Below, in pieces: positions 47,775-55,857 of a stretch of 64,000 bases of DNA. This DNA comes from G958296245 sp963664035 (lineage in GTDB: Bacteria; Chloroflexota; Dehalococcoidia; Lucifugimonadales; G958296245). The stretch covers positions 2,418,001 through 2,482,000 of the forward strand of contig OY760867.2 of NCBI GenBank assembly GCA_963664035.2. The letters are read 5' to 3'. Position numbers and translations under genes: made by a program. Position 1 is the first letter of the stretch; each line of letters begins with the position of its first letter. The notes under the pieces were generated by a model, which saw only the letters and a program-made list of their open reading frames with translations, had not been told where the DNA came from and searched no databases.

Positions 47775-48887
47775 CTACCTGAACCCCACCGAGCCGTCGT
47801 TTCGCGTCAGCGTACCCACCGGACCCGGTGAGTAGACGTACGACCTCGCCTTCTCATCGTCGAGCTCTACCCCGATGCCGGGCGTGTCCGGCACGTCGAT
47901 GTACCCGTCCTCGACCTCCATCGGCTCCGCGACCACGTCGTCCTTCGGGTCCGGCCTGTACTCCAGCACCAGGAAGTTCGGGATCGCCGCCGCAAGCTGC
48001 ACGTGCCCAGCCGTCAGCACAGGCCCCCGCGCGTTGTGCGGCGAGACCGTGGCGTGGTACGCCTCGGCCATGCCCGCGATCTTCTTGCACTGGCTCAGCC
48101 CGCCCTGCAAGCCCACGTCCAGCTTCAGGTCCCGCGCGGCGCCGCTGTTCAGCACCTCCTTGAACTCGTACATCGTGTGCAGCCGCTCGCCCGTCGACAC
48201 GGGCACGTTGACGCGCGCCGCCACTTCCGCCATCGACTGTATGCTGTCCGGCGGCACCGGGTCCTCCAGGAACAGGATGTCGAACTGCTCCAGCTTCCGC
48301 GCCACCGCGACGGCCTCCGACGGCCCCAGCTTCCGGTGTACCTCCACGGCCACGTCCACGTCCGGCCCCACGGCCTCGCGCACCGCGCCGACGTGCTCCG
48401 TAACCTCCTTGGCGAGCCGCGCCGTCGTCCAGTTGGCGTACTCCGGCGGGAACGGGTCTATCTTGACCGCCGTGTGGCCGGCCTTCACCGCTTCGATGGA
48501 GTCGCGCACCGCCTCGTCCCTGTACCCGGACATGCACAGCGCGCACATCCTGATCTTCTCGCGGTGCCTGCCCCCCATCAGCGCGTACGCCGGCGCGCCG
48601 TAGTGCTTCCCCGCTATGTCCCACAGCGCAATGTCCACGGCGCTGATCGCCGCGCATATCGCCGGGCTGCGGAAGTAGCCGTTACGGTACAGGTACAGCG
48701 CGTGGCGGTCTATCGCCAGCGGGTCTTTGCCCACCCAGTACGAGGCGAACCGCTTGACCACCTCCGCCGTCGCCGGCAGCTGCGACCAGAAGGTCGCCTC
48801 GCCCACGCCGCTGATGCCCGCGTCGGTCTCCACCTTCACCAGCACCCAGTCCTGGGCAATGATCGGCTCTACGCTCTCGATTCTCAT
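47775..48887 (-). CDS. Enolase-superfamily dehydratase (galactonate-dehydratase-like)
   Basis: 370 residues of the mandelate racemase/muconate lactonising class. AVKIDPFPPEYANWT holds the K-x-D; VAVEVHRKL the first metal ligand; FLEDPVPPDS the second; STGERLHTMYEFKEVL the third; DVGLQGGLSQCKKIAGMAEAY and VSPHNARGPVLTAGHVQLAAAIPNFLVLEY the C-terminal part with the His of SPHN. The pattern best fits D-galactonate/sugar-acid dehydratases, yielding 2-keto-3-deoxy acids. It is flanked on both sides by Gfo/Idh genes, consistent with a sugar-acid pathway. Substrate not proven. Confidence 0.9.
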   Translation of the reverse strand: MRIESVEPIIAQDWVLVKVETDAGISGVGEATFWSQLPATAEVVKRFASYWVGKDPLAIDRHALYLYRNGYFRSPAICAAISAVDIALWDIAGKHYGAPAYALMGGRHREKIRMCALCMSGYRDEAVRDSIEAVKAGHTAVKIDPFPPEYANWTTARLAKEVTEHVGAVREAVGPDVDVAVEVHRKLGPSEAVAVARKLEQFDILFLEDPVPPDSIQSMAEVAARVNVPVSTGERLHTMYEFKEVLNSGAARDLKLDVGLQGGLSQCKKIAGMAEAYHATVSPHNARGPVLTAGHVQLAAAIPNFLVLEYRPDPKDDVVAEPMEVEDGYIDVPDTPGIGVELDDEKARSYVYSPGPVGTLTRNDGSVGFR

Positions 48888-48930
48888 CGGACCTCCAATG
48901 ACTCGTTACACGTTCGCCCCGAGCCTGTAC

Positions 48931-48973
48931 CAATCGTCCCAATCACGCGAATCACGCGAATCACAGTTCAGAC
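48931..48973. repeat. Dispersed repeat D, copy 3
   Basis: CAATCGTCC-CAATCACGCG-AATCACGCG-AATCACAGT-TCAGAC, showing the 9-base period clearly. It ends at the base next to the stop codon of the downstream-oriented Gfo/Idh gene (48974). Confidence 0.82.
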
Positions 48974-50065
48974 CTACGGCCCCCTCGCGAACCTGCGCTC
49001 CCGTATGTCGTACCGTCCCGGCTCCAACACCGGCATGTGCCCCGACTCCACCAGCTTGTCCAACGGGTGGTCGGACGGCGGGAGCGGAAGCTCGATCCGC
49101 CGGTGGCGCAGGGCGGACTCGTACACCGCCATGCACATCTCCAGCGCCTTGTAGCCGTGCGTCGCCTCGCCCCTGTGGGTGTCCGTCTTGCCCTCCACCC
49201 AGTCGGCAAGCTCCACGGCCTGCCCCGCGCAACCCTCCGTGTACTCGTTCCACTCCGGCCCCTGTTTCGAGAAAGAACCGTCGGGGGCGTGCTCTTCCCA
49301 GCCTCCTGTGCCGCCGTTGAGCAGCCTGAGGCGCTCCGGCGTCAGGTCTATCGTCCCCTCCGAGCCGTAGAACATCCCGCCCTGGTAGTAGTGCGGGTCC
49401 AGGCCGCTCAGCACCAGCCCCGTCGCGCCGCCCCTGAATCCGAGCGTACACACGGCCCTGTCCTCGACGCGCAGGCCCCGCTCGTACCTGTCCGTAGTCC
49501 TCTCCACGCTGCCCATCACCCACTCGCAATCGTCGTCCAGGACGTACCGGAACATGTCCATGAAGTGGCTCGCCCAGTTCAGCAGCCCGTCGTTCGAGTA
49601 GCACCTGGCGAGCTGCACGTCGCCGATCGCCCCGTCGGCGATCATCCGCCTGGCGAGGGTGTAGCTGGGCAGGAACCGCCTCTGGTGGCCGATGACCAGC
49701 TTCGTGCCATGCTCGCCGCACGCGTCCAGCATCCGCTTGGCCTCCGCGAGGCTCCCCGCCATCGGCTTCTCGCACACCACCCCCGCGACTCCTCGCTTCG
49801 CCGCCTCGATAGTCCACGGCGCGTGGCCCCTGTGCCAGACGGCCACGGACACGACGTCCAGCCCCTCCGCGTCCAGCATCGCCGCGCCGTCCGAATAGCG
49901 CCGCCCGGTGTACGAGGAGTGTCCGCCGAACTGCTCGTCCATCTCGTCCAGCGCCTCGGTGCGCGGGTCCGCGATGGCCGCCAACTCGTACCTGCCCGCG
50001 TCCAGGTACCCCTGCGCGTGGCGGCGCCCGATGCTGCCGCACCCTATGATCCCCGCCTTCAGCAT
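48974..50065 (-). CDS. Gfo/Idh/MocA family oxidoreductase
   Basis: 363 residues. LKAGIIGCGSIGRRHAQGYL binds NAD(P); VVSVAVWHRGHAPWTIEAAKRGVAGVVCEKPMAGS carries EKP; HQRRFLPSYTLARRMIADGAIGDVQ and NWASHFMDMFRYVLDD the substrate region. The frame extends upstream to 50920, but the ATG at 50065 starts the Rossmann fold. It begins 17 bases after the stop of a second Gfo/Idh gene, forming an operon. Sugar, inositol or glycoside dehydrogenase. Confidence 0.9.
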   Translation of the reverse strand: MLKAGIIGCGSIGRRHAQGYLDAGRYELAAIADPRTEALDEMDEQFGGHSSYTGRRYSDGAAMLDAEGLDVVSVAVWHRGHAPWTIEAAKRGVAGVVCEKPMAGSLAEAKRMLDACGEHGTKLVIGHQRRFLPSYTLARRMIADGAIGDVQLARCYSNDGLLNWASHFMDMFRYVLDDDCEWVMGSVERTTDRYERGLRVEDRAVCTLGFRGGATGLVLSGLDPHYYQGGMFYGSEGTIDLTPERLRLLNGGTGGWEEHAPDGSFSKQGPEWNEYTEGCAGQAVELADWVEGKTDTHRGEATHGYKALEMCMAVYESALRHRRIELPLPPSDHPLDKLVESGHMPVLEPGRYDIRERRFARGP

Positions 50066-50082
50066 ATTCGCAGCCCTCGCCG

Positions 50083-51087
50083 CTAGCCCGCGAGCCTGCC
50101 GGTCGCCCGCAGCAGCGTCTCCTGCACCAGCAGCTCGTGGTCGAGCGAGCGGTCCGGCTCCTTCTCGCCCCTGATGTCCCGGATGAAGGCCGCCAGGCTC
50201 GCCATGTAGCGGGGCCTGTCCTCCAGCGCAATCGTCGTGACCCCCTCGGCGTAGCCGCCCTTCGCCTCCGGCAGGCAGAGCCGCACCGTTTCGGCGGGCT
50301 CGAACGGCTCCATGATCGCCCAGCCCGCCGTGCCGTACACCTCGAACCGCCGCGCCCTCGGCGGCGTCTCCATCGCCGTGATGTCCACGATAGCCATCGC
50401 CCTGTCGTACTCGAACACCCCCAGCGTGTTGTCCGAAAAGCCCGGCGCTATCTCGTCGTCGTGCCTCAGGAACGACGTGACCGTATGCGGCCTGCCGAGC
50501 AGCCAGACGATCTGGTCGAGCATGTGCCCCGCCAGGTCGAAGAATATCCCGCCCCTGTGCTCGCCGATCCGCACGCGCACCGCCTCGTCCGCGATGGTCC
50601 CCATCCGCGCGCGCACCGAGAAGACGTGCCCCAGGAACCCGGAGCGCGCCCACTCCGCGATCCGCTCGAACCCGTCGTGGTACCGGAACATGTACCCAAG
50701 CTGTATCAGCAGCCCCTTCTCGCGCGCCTTTGCGACGACCCGCTCGAACTGCCCGTAGTCCTCCCCGGCCGGCTTGTCGTAGAAGACGTGCTTGCCCGCG
50801 TCCACGATCTCCTCGGTCTGGTCCAGGCTTTCGTTGTTCATGCCCTCGGACGAGACCGCCGCGATGGTCGGGTCCTCCAGTATCTCGCTCTTGTCGTCTA
50901 TCCACCGCACCTGCGACCACGGCGTCTCCCCCGACGACTCCAGCTCCCGGCGCCGCGCCGGGTCGGGCTCGTACACCCCCACCACGTCGACGTCCGGGTT
51001 GGCCGCCATCACCGCCAGCACGCCCGGCGCGTGCGCGTGCTTCGTCCCGTACTGCGCCATCCTCACGCGCTCATGCCCATCCGTCAT
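50083..51087 (-). CDS. Gfo/Idh/MocA family oxidoreductase
   Basis: 334 residues. The Rossmann start is atypical: RMAQYGTKHAHAPGVLAVMAANPDVDVVGVYEPD, lacking the G-x-G-x-x-G of its relatives. VSSEGMNNESLDQTEEIVDAGKHVFYDKPAGEDY holds a DKP motif; GYMFRYHDGFERIAEW and HRGGIFFDLAGHMLDQIVWLLG are the substrate-side segments (H-x3-D). The ATG at 51087 follows AAGGAGG with good spacing; the longer frame to 51114 is rejected. First gene of the Gfo-Gfo pair. Confidence 0.87.
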   Translation of the reverse strand: MTDGHERVRMAQYGTKHAHAPGVLAVMAANPDVDVVGVYEPDPARRRELESSGETPWSQVRWIDDKSEILEDPTIAAVSSEGMNNESLDQTEEIVDAGKHVFYDKPAGEDYGQFERVVAKAREKGLLIQLGYMFRYHDGFERIAEWARSGFLGHVFSVRARMGTIADEAVRVRIGEHRGGIFFDLAGHMLDQIVWLLGRPHTVTSFLRHDDEIAPGFSDNTLGVFEYDRAMAIVDITAMETPPRARRFEVYGTAGWAIMEPFEPAETVRLCLPEAKGGYAEGVTTIALEDRPRYMASLAAFIRDIRGEKEPDRSLDHELLVQETLLRATGRLAG

Positions 51088-51180
51088 CTGCGTCCTCCTT
51101 GCCTGCCAACTCAAATTGCCCGTCGCATTCTACCATCCATCAGACCCGCGGGATGGGGGTAGGGGACCGTCCGCTAAGCA

Positions 51181-51567
51181 TCACCACGGCCACCACCGCC
51201 GCCTGAGCAGCCTGCGCCCCAGGAAGTCCTCCACCTCGTCGCGCTTCAGCCCGACCTGGCTTGCCACCGACGCCGTGTCGTCGAGTATCCAGTCCGGGAT
51301 TTCGTTGCGTATGCGCGACGCTCCCATCTGGCCCGTCCCGACGATGACCATGTTGCCCGACACCGTCCACGCGCCCTCCGGCGGCTTGCGTTCCTTCGTG
51401 TGCCTGTCGCGGCTCAGGAGGTTCTCGAGCACCTGCCGCGGCCTGTCCCACGCGCGCTGTTGGTACTCCTCCAACGTCATCGGCCTGCACCAGCCGGGCA
51501 TCTCCACGCCGTCCGGCAGGTGCTCCCGGAAGACGCCGCATAGCACCGTCGACGAAAGCTCAAGCAC
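51181..51567 (-). CDS. C-terminal fragment of the split PLD/NTPase gene
   Basis: A 128-codon frame that an automatic caller would list as a separate protein. It begins in mid-domain (MLELSSTVLCGVF) just beyond the MITE, has no ribosome site of its own, and ends GRRLLRRRWWPW. It contains a LxxDRHTKERKPPEG segment and a VSGNMVIVGTG strand. Best read as the tail of the disrupted gene. Confidence 0.7.
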   Translation of the reverse strand: MLELSSTVLCGVFREHLPDGVEMPGWCRPMTLEEYQQRAWDRPRQVLENLLSRDRHTKERKPPEGAWTVSGNMVIVGTGQMGASRIRNEIPDWILDDTASVASQVGLKRDEVEDFLGRRLLRRRWWPW

Positions 51568-53335
51568 GTCCGCTTTCCAAAATCCCCCACCTAAATGGCG
51601 GTGACGCTCTACGGCAAGGGGGAGGGCTGGTTTGAAACCAGCCCCTACGGGGTGATGGCCGATAGATATGGCGCTGAACCTGCAGGTGGGGGATTTGGGC
51701 TTCGGCGAGCGCGTCCCGCCCGGACTCCCTGAGCTCGTCGATCCGAGTGGTCATCCTCTTCAGGTACTCGCGGTACAGCCCCGTCGTCATCCGCTCCCGT
51801 ATCCGCGCGATCGAGCGCTGGAGCCTGTTGCGCACGGCGGTCTGGTCGCCCGGCAGTGACGTGCGCGTGTATATCATCAGGCAACGCTTCACGACCTCGT
51901 CCTTGAAGTTGCGCGCCTCCGCGTTCATCGACAGCGCGAAGCACGGGTACTCCTCCGCCTGGATGTAGTCCTGCTTGATGACCTCCTCCGCGTGGCGGTT
52001 GAACCTCTCCCGCGCTACGTCGTCGAACACCACCGGAAGGCGCTTGAAGCTCTCCCGAAGCCCTCGCAGGTTGGAGCGCGTGAACTTGTCGGTATCCACT
52101 ATCCGCGGATACGAGAACATCGAGTGCATCAGCGTCTCGATCAGGCTCGTCTTCCCGCAGTTGCTCGACCCGTACAGAACCGCGAACATCGGCTGCTCGA
52201 AGCTGAAGCTCCCCGACCGCAGCGCCGCGTTGCGCACGTCGCAGAGCAGGGGGGAGAAGTAGAACCAGCTCATGAACGTGAAGTAGTCCCGTTGCAGCCG
52301 GGGCACGTCGCCCTTGAACCCGTTCTCATAGTTCCCGAAGAACTCTATCCACCGCCCAACGTCCCCCCGCACCTCCTCCGGCTTCGCTTCCAGCCGCATC
52401 GCCTGACCCGACAGCACGAACTCCCGCCCGTCGTAGGACAGGTACACGTTGGGCCGCTCGTCCTCCCCGGCCCTGGACCGCGATATGGTGATCGACTCCT
52501 TGACTATCCTGGGTGTGATGGAGACGTTGCCGTTCCTATCGGGCCGGACCTCGGCCAACGCGCGCCGCAGGGGCGCCGCCACCTTCACGACCGTATCCAG
52601 CACCCTGGGCAGCGACCCCTCGGTCTCCTCTTCGCTCTCGGCGGGTACGTATATCCGCACGTCCGCCTGCTTCTCCTCGACCTCCCTGAGCGCGGCTATC
52701 TCCTCGACGGGTATCTGTTCGGCGGGCACCGGCTTGCTTCGCGGCGTCAGCCTGCTCGTCGCCGTGCTGCGGACTGCCTCGTACTGCGCCGTGTAGTGCT
52801 TCCACGCCGTCTCGTCGTTGTCGAAGGCGATCAGCGTCTCCGCCTGACGACCGGAGAACGCCGTCTCCGACAGGTTCGCCGATCCCACCACCACGCGCCT
52901 CAACCCCTCCCGCTCCAGCAGGTATATCTTGGCGTGCGCGATCTTGTCCTTCACCACGAAGAAACGCGCCCTCTCGTTCGCGACGAGGTCGAACAGCGCC
53001 TGCCGCCGCTCGTCCGAGGTCTTGACCGCGACGAACGCCCTGCTCAGGTCCGCCTCCACCACCCCCTGGAAGGCAAGCACGTCGCTGATGTCCGGCCTCA
53101 GGATCCCCGAGTGGCCGAAGATGCACTCGAAGTCGTCGTACTCGTGGTCCCGCAGCAGCCCGACGATCATCCGCATGCTCGCCGTGTACGTCAGCGCCCG
53201 CATCGACCTGAACCCGGCGAACATGCCCACGTCGAACGGCTCCACCCGCTCGCTGCTCGCCCGCACGATCGACAACCCCGCGTCGCGCGTCAGCGAGTCG
53301 GGATCGTCGAATCCAAGCCTGCGCTGCCCAGTCAC
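51560..53335 (-). CDS. N-terminal fragment of the split PLD/NTPase gene (591 residues)
   Basis: Carries the PLD-like domain and the NTPase as read today. The last 40 or so residues after LAEAQIP are translation of the MITE (Pro/Arg-rich) and a stop just past it, so the native tail is lost. Both catalytic motifs are retained, so partial function is possible. Confidence 0.75.
   Translation of the reverse strand: MTGQRRLGFDDPDSLTRDAGLSIVRASSERVEPFDVGMFAGFRSMRALTYTASMRMIVGLLRDHEYDDFECIFGHSGILRPDISDVLAFQGVVEADLSRAFVAVKTSDERRQALFDLVANERARFFVVKDKIAHAKIYLLEREGLRRVVVGSANLSETAFSGRQAETLIAFDNDETAWKHYTAQYEAVRSTATSRLTPRSKPVPAEQIPVEEIAALREVEEKQADVRIYVPAESEEETEGSLPRVLDTVVKVAAPLRRALAEVRPDRNGNVSITPRIVKESITISRSRAGEDERPNVYLSYDGREFVLSGQAMRLEAKPEEVRGDVGRWIEFFGNYENGFKGDVPRLQRDYFTFMSWFYFSPLLCDVRNAALRSGSFSFEQPMFAVLYGSSNCGKTSLIETLMHSMFSYPRIVDTDKFTRSNLRGLRESFKRLPVVFDDVARERFNRHAEEVIKQDYIQAEEYPCFALSMNAEARNFKDEVVKRCLMIYTRTSLPGDQTAVRNRLQRSIARIRERMTTGLYREYLKRMTTRIDELRESGRDALAEAQIPHLQVQRHIYRPSPRRGWFQTSPPPCRRASPPFRWGILESGRA
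51576..51698. mobile_element. MITE of 123 bp inserted in the PLD/NTPase gene
   Basis: Near-perfect terminal inverted repeats, AAATCCCCCACCT (51580-51592) and AGGTGGGGGATTT (51684-51696), extending as CCAAAAT/ATTTGG. A GCTT direct repeat flanks it (51572-51575 and 51699-51702). The core has a GGCTGGTTTGAAACCAGCCC hairpin. No ORF. The flank duplication and restored frame make recent insertion likely. Confidence 0.88.
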
Positions 53336-54910
53336 TCCCGCCCCCTCAGCCCGTACAGCGTATACCCCGACACCTCGCCGATGACCTCGTACTCGGTGTC
53401 CACGAAATCGAAGAATCGCTGGAATGCGTTTGGATCGTGCATGTATCTCCTGTCGCTCGGCTCCCAGCCGTCGCGCTCCTCGCGGTCCAGGGGCGGCAGC
53501 CGCCGACTGCCCGTATCCACGATCATCGCCGGCTTCCCGTCGATCACGTCCGACGTGAACTCGCCGCGGTTCGCCTCGTTCGCGTATCCAGGCTTTACCA
53601 GGGGGTACTGGTAGAAGAACCGCGTAGGCGCGTCGCGCCCCGATAGCGAGTATATCTGCGTTTCCGCTCCCCATACCAGTATGGAGTCGTCAGGGTCCGT
53701 CTCCAGCTCGACGCGTCTGGCGACCATGTCGTGCTTGCTCGACCTCGCGGCATCTCCAACGTCGGCGTACTTTTCCGGAAGTCTCGCAAGGTCCCCATAC
53801 GGGACCTGGTAGTACAGGAGCACCGCCAATGGGACGGCCAGCAGCAATATGGGAGCGACGAGACGCATATCGGCCAGGAACCGCACCAAGAACGCCAGCA
53901 GCACGACCGCGACCGGGAATATGGCGAGATAGTACTGCAGCCACTGGAAGCCCGACATGGCGATGAGCGCCACTTCTATCGGCCCGAGGATCAAGGCGAG
54001 AGGCAGGAGATGTTCGAAGCTGCTGGCTCGCGCCTTGCCCGTCGCCCAGTAGTGAAGCCCGACGCACCAGCTAGCCGCCAGCGGCAACGACAGCGTCACC
54101 ATCTGCATCCTCATGGCGGCCAGCACCTTTAGCCTATCCATGAACGAGGAGTCCGCGTAGACGAGGTTGTACCTGATGGAGGCGTCCCACAGCGCACCCC
54201 CCCCCGACCAGTGCGAACGCGATGGCAACGACCAGGAGCGCCGACACCCCTCCTACGACGGCCCACGCGGTCCGCCTGAGAGCGTGGCTTCTCTGGAGCA
54301 TCCAGTAGACCCCTATCGCCACCCACACGCCAATCAGATTGGCCCTGAGGAGGAACGCGCAGGCCCCCAGCACGCCGATTGCGACGGCCTGCCAGATGCC
54401 GCCGCTATCATCCCTCCGCTGCTCGATCCTGATGAAGAGGAGTAGGGCGGAGAGCTGGAACGGCAGCGCGTAGGACTCCGTGAGATTCCCACCCTGGGCG
54501 AACTTCGGGAAGTACATCAGGAAGAGCGCGAGCGATACCAGGGCGGCGGTGGCGCCGAACGCCTCCTTCGTAACCTTGAAGGCGAACCAGCCGGAGCCAA
54601 CCAGGAAGAGCGCCGCCACGACCCATATTCCCGGGACTCCCCCAACCAGCAGCCCTGCGGCATTCAGGAGATATATCAGCGGCCCCTTGTGGTCCCACCG
54701 GTCCACGTAGGGAATCTCGCCCTCCAGAAGCCCTGCGCCCACGTATATGAAGACACTCGAGTCCCTGTTGGGCGCCCCGACCATCGAGTCGAGCGCGATG
54801 ATCAGGAAGGCCGCGATCGCAACCGCCCACCCGACGTGGAGCAGCAATTCGACCCGCGACGCGACGGACCTCTCTATGAATGCTCTGGCAGACGAAATCA
54901 GCGAGGCCAA
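53332..54910 (-). pseudogene. GT39/ArnT-like membrane glycosyltransferase, frameshifted at a C9 tract
   Basis: Two overlapping frames, 54134-54910 (N-terminal) and 53332-54228 (C-terminal), encode the halves of one polytopic GT-C protein. The first has a helix, then RDSSVFIYVGAGLLEGEIPYVDRWDHKGPL, the extracytoplasmic acidic loop of the PMT_2 family, and several helices; the second has the remaining helices and a soluble C-terminal domain (DSILVWGAETQIYSLSG). Removing one C from the nine at 54197-54205 joins FALVGGG to ALWDASIRYNL, giving about 525 residues, the normal size. It transfers sugars from polyprenyl phosphate donors. The N-terminal TTG start is uncertain. Confidence 0.85.
54197..54205. 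other. Homopolymer C9 (G9 on the coding strand) at the frameshift
   Basis: Nine consecutive C. Eight would restore the glycosyltransferase frame. Either a phase-variation switch or an assembly/sequencing error. Confidence 0.9.
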
Positions 54911-54920
54911 CGCAGGGTGG

Positions 54921-55238
54921 TTACTCTGACTCCAATGATGTCCTCAGCGCGTCGTTGAGCCTCGTCTGCCAGCCGCGCCCGCCCTGGCGGAAGTGCGCCA
55001 CGATGTCCGCGTCGAGCCGTATGTACACCGGCACCTTGGTAGGGGCCTTCTGCTTGCCGCGGGTGCGGCGAGAGTACGCCACCAGCTCAGGGTCCACCTC
55101 TACCGCGGGACGGGCGCGGCTCCAGTTGTCGTCCGACCACTCGGGAGCGTCCGGGCCCAAGGCGACCTCCCGCTGGATTTCCGCCTCCTCTTCGTCCGTA
55201 GGAATGATGATGTTCGTCCGTAGGAATGATGATGTCAC
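54921..55238 (-). CDS. BrnA-like antitoxin with altered N-terminus
   Basis: 105 residues as read from GTG at 55238. The C-terminal part APTKVPVYIRLDADIVAHFRQGGRGWQTRLNDALR is the BrnA antitoxin ribbon-helix-helix-like domain; upstream is IIIPTDEEEAEIQREVALGPDAPEWSDD, a normal BrnA N-terminus. A 22-bp tandem duplication (55191-55234) has pushed the standard ATG, which would read MRDIIIPTDEEE, out of frame, so translation must now start at the GTG and adds SSFLRTN. No BrnT toxin is adjacent; DUF4926 and DUF6883 genes precede it on the same strand. Confidence 0.82.
   Translation of the reverse strand: MTSSFLRTNIIIPTDEEEAEIQREVALGPDAPEWSDDNWSRARPAVEVDPELVAYSRRTRGKQKAPTKVPVYIRLDADIVAHFRQGGRGWQTRLNDALRTSLESE
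55191..55234. repeat. 22-bp perfect tandem duplication
   Basis: TTCGTCCGTAGGAATGATGA-TG twice in a row (55191-55212 and 55213-55234), inside the BrnA-like gene. 22 is not a multiple of three. Confidence 0.95.
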
Positions 55239-55248
55239 GCATGACGCT

Positions 55249-55485
55249 TCAAGCCGTTATCCTGACCTTGCGCGCGTGGGTAATGTCCTCGCTCGTTACC
55301 GGACGCGCCTGGTTTGCTGGCACTGTAGCGACGGCGACAGTGCCGCCGTCAAGAGTCGTGAACTCGACAACATACGCCTCCCGCCCCGGATGGACGTGTA
55401 CAATCGTACCTACGTCCCCGACCTCCAGGTCGCCTTCTTCGGAGACATCTTCTGTGAGCACGATGAGGTCGTGTTCCTTGAGCAT
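55249..55485 (-). CDS. DUF4926 domain protein
   Basis: 78 residues. KEHDLIVLTEDVSEEGDLEVGDVGTIVHVHPG, then YVVEFTTLDGGTVAVATVPANQARPV, is the DUF4926 SH3-like barrel. Family members usually sit next to DUF6883 genes, as here (its start is 3 bases after the DUF6883 stop), and are suspected to act as antitoxin or immunity partners. Its stop is 10 bases from the BrnA-like gene. Confidence 0.85.
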   Translation of the reverse strand: MLKEHDLIVLTEDVSEEGDLEVGDVGTIVHVHPGREAYVVEFTTLDGGTVAVATVPANQARPVTSEDITHARKVRITA

Positions 55486-55488
55486 CCT

Positions 55489-55827
55489 TCAACTCCTAAT
55501 CGGGTATGCAGTCACCAGTCTGGGAGTGTCGGAGCCTGCATCCACTATCCAAACCGTCCTCGCAAGCGGGTTGCGTCCATCGGGCGATTCGAGCCGACCA
55601 TCTACAATATACAGGGAACCGTTGGCATTCTCCACAACCTTCACCACCTCATGCCCTGCGCCATGTCTCTGCAAGGCCTCCGCGAACCTCTGCCACTGCT
55701 CTACGCGAAAGCCGAATTGAAAGAAGAACTCCGCTTTGAAGCGGCCACGCGGATGACTCGCTGCCAGTAGATAGTCGTGTATCTTTGTGCGATCAACGCG
55801 CGCTTGCTGTGCGTTGGGAAGCCTCAA
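55489..55827 (-). CDS. DUF6883 domain protein (putative toxin partner)
   Basis: 112 residues. RLPNAQQARVDRTKIHDYLLAASHPRGRFKAEFFFQFGF, the long helix EQWQRFAEALQRH, and YIVDGRLESPDGRNPLARTVWIVDAGSDTPRLVTAYP match DUF6883, in which the R/K near the first helix and the W-I-V ... P-R-L-V-T strand are conserved. It is predicted in the literature to belong to a toxin fold found in polymorphic toxin and TA settings; activity unproven. Start TTG at 55827. First of the DUF6883-DUF4926-BrnA string. Confidence 0.82.
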   Translation of the reverse strand: MRLPNAQQARVDRTKIHDYLLAASHPRGRFKAEFFFQFGFRVEQWQRFAEALQRHGAGHEVVKVVENANGSLYIVDGRLESPDGRNPLARTVWIVDAGSDTPRLVTAYPIRS

Positions 55828-55857
55828 TCGGGGCTCTTCTCTGGCCTTAGCGCCGCA

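Larger units (their letters stand above)
51181..53335 (-). pseudogene. PLD-family nuclease / P-loop NTPase fusion, split by a MITE
   Basis: Excising 127 bp (the MITE at 51576-51698 plus one copy of its GCTT target) joins two adjacent frames into one 675-residue protein reading DALAEADVLELSSTVL across the junction. Domains: an N-terminal phospholipase D-like nuclease with a single HKD motif (HAKIYLLE, H134) and VVVGSANLSE; a middle beta-rich part; a P-loop NTPase with Walker A YGSSNCGKTS (389-397) and Walker B PVVFDD (about 434-439), then FALSMNAEARNF and a KRC arginine, as in SF3/AAA-type motors. Start GTG at 53335 overlaps the preceding gene (GTGA). A defence or DNA-processing role is plausible but not shown. 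Confidence 0.82.
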
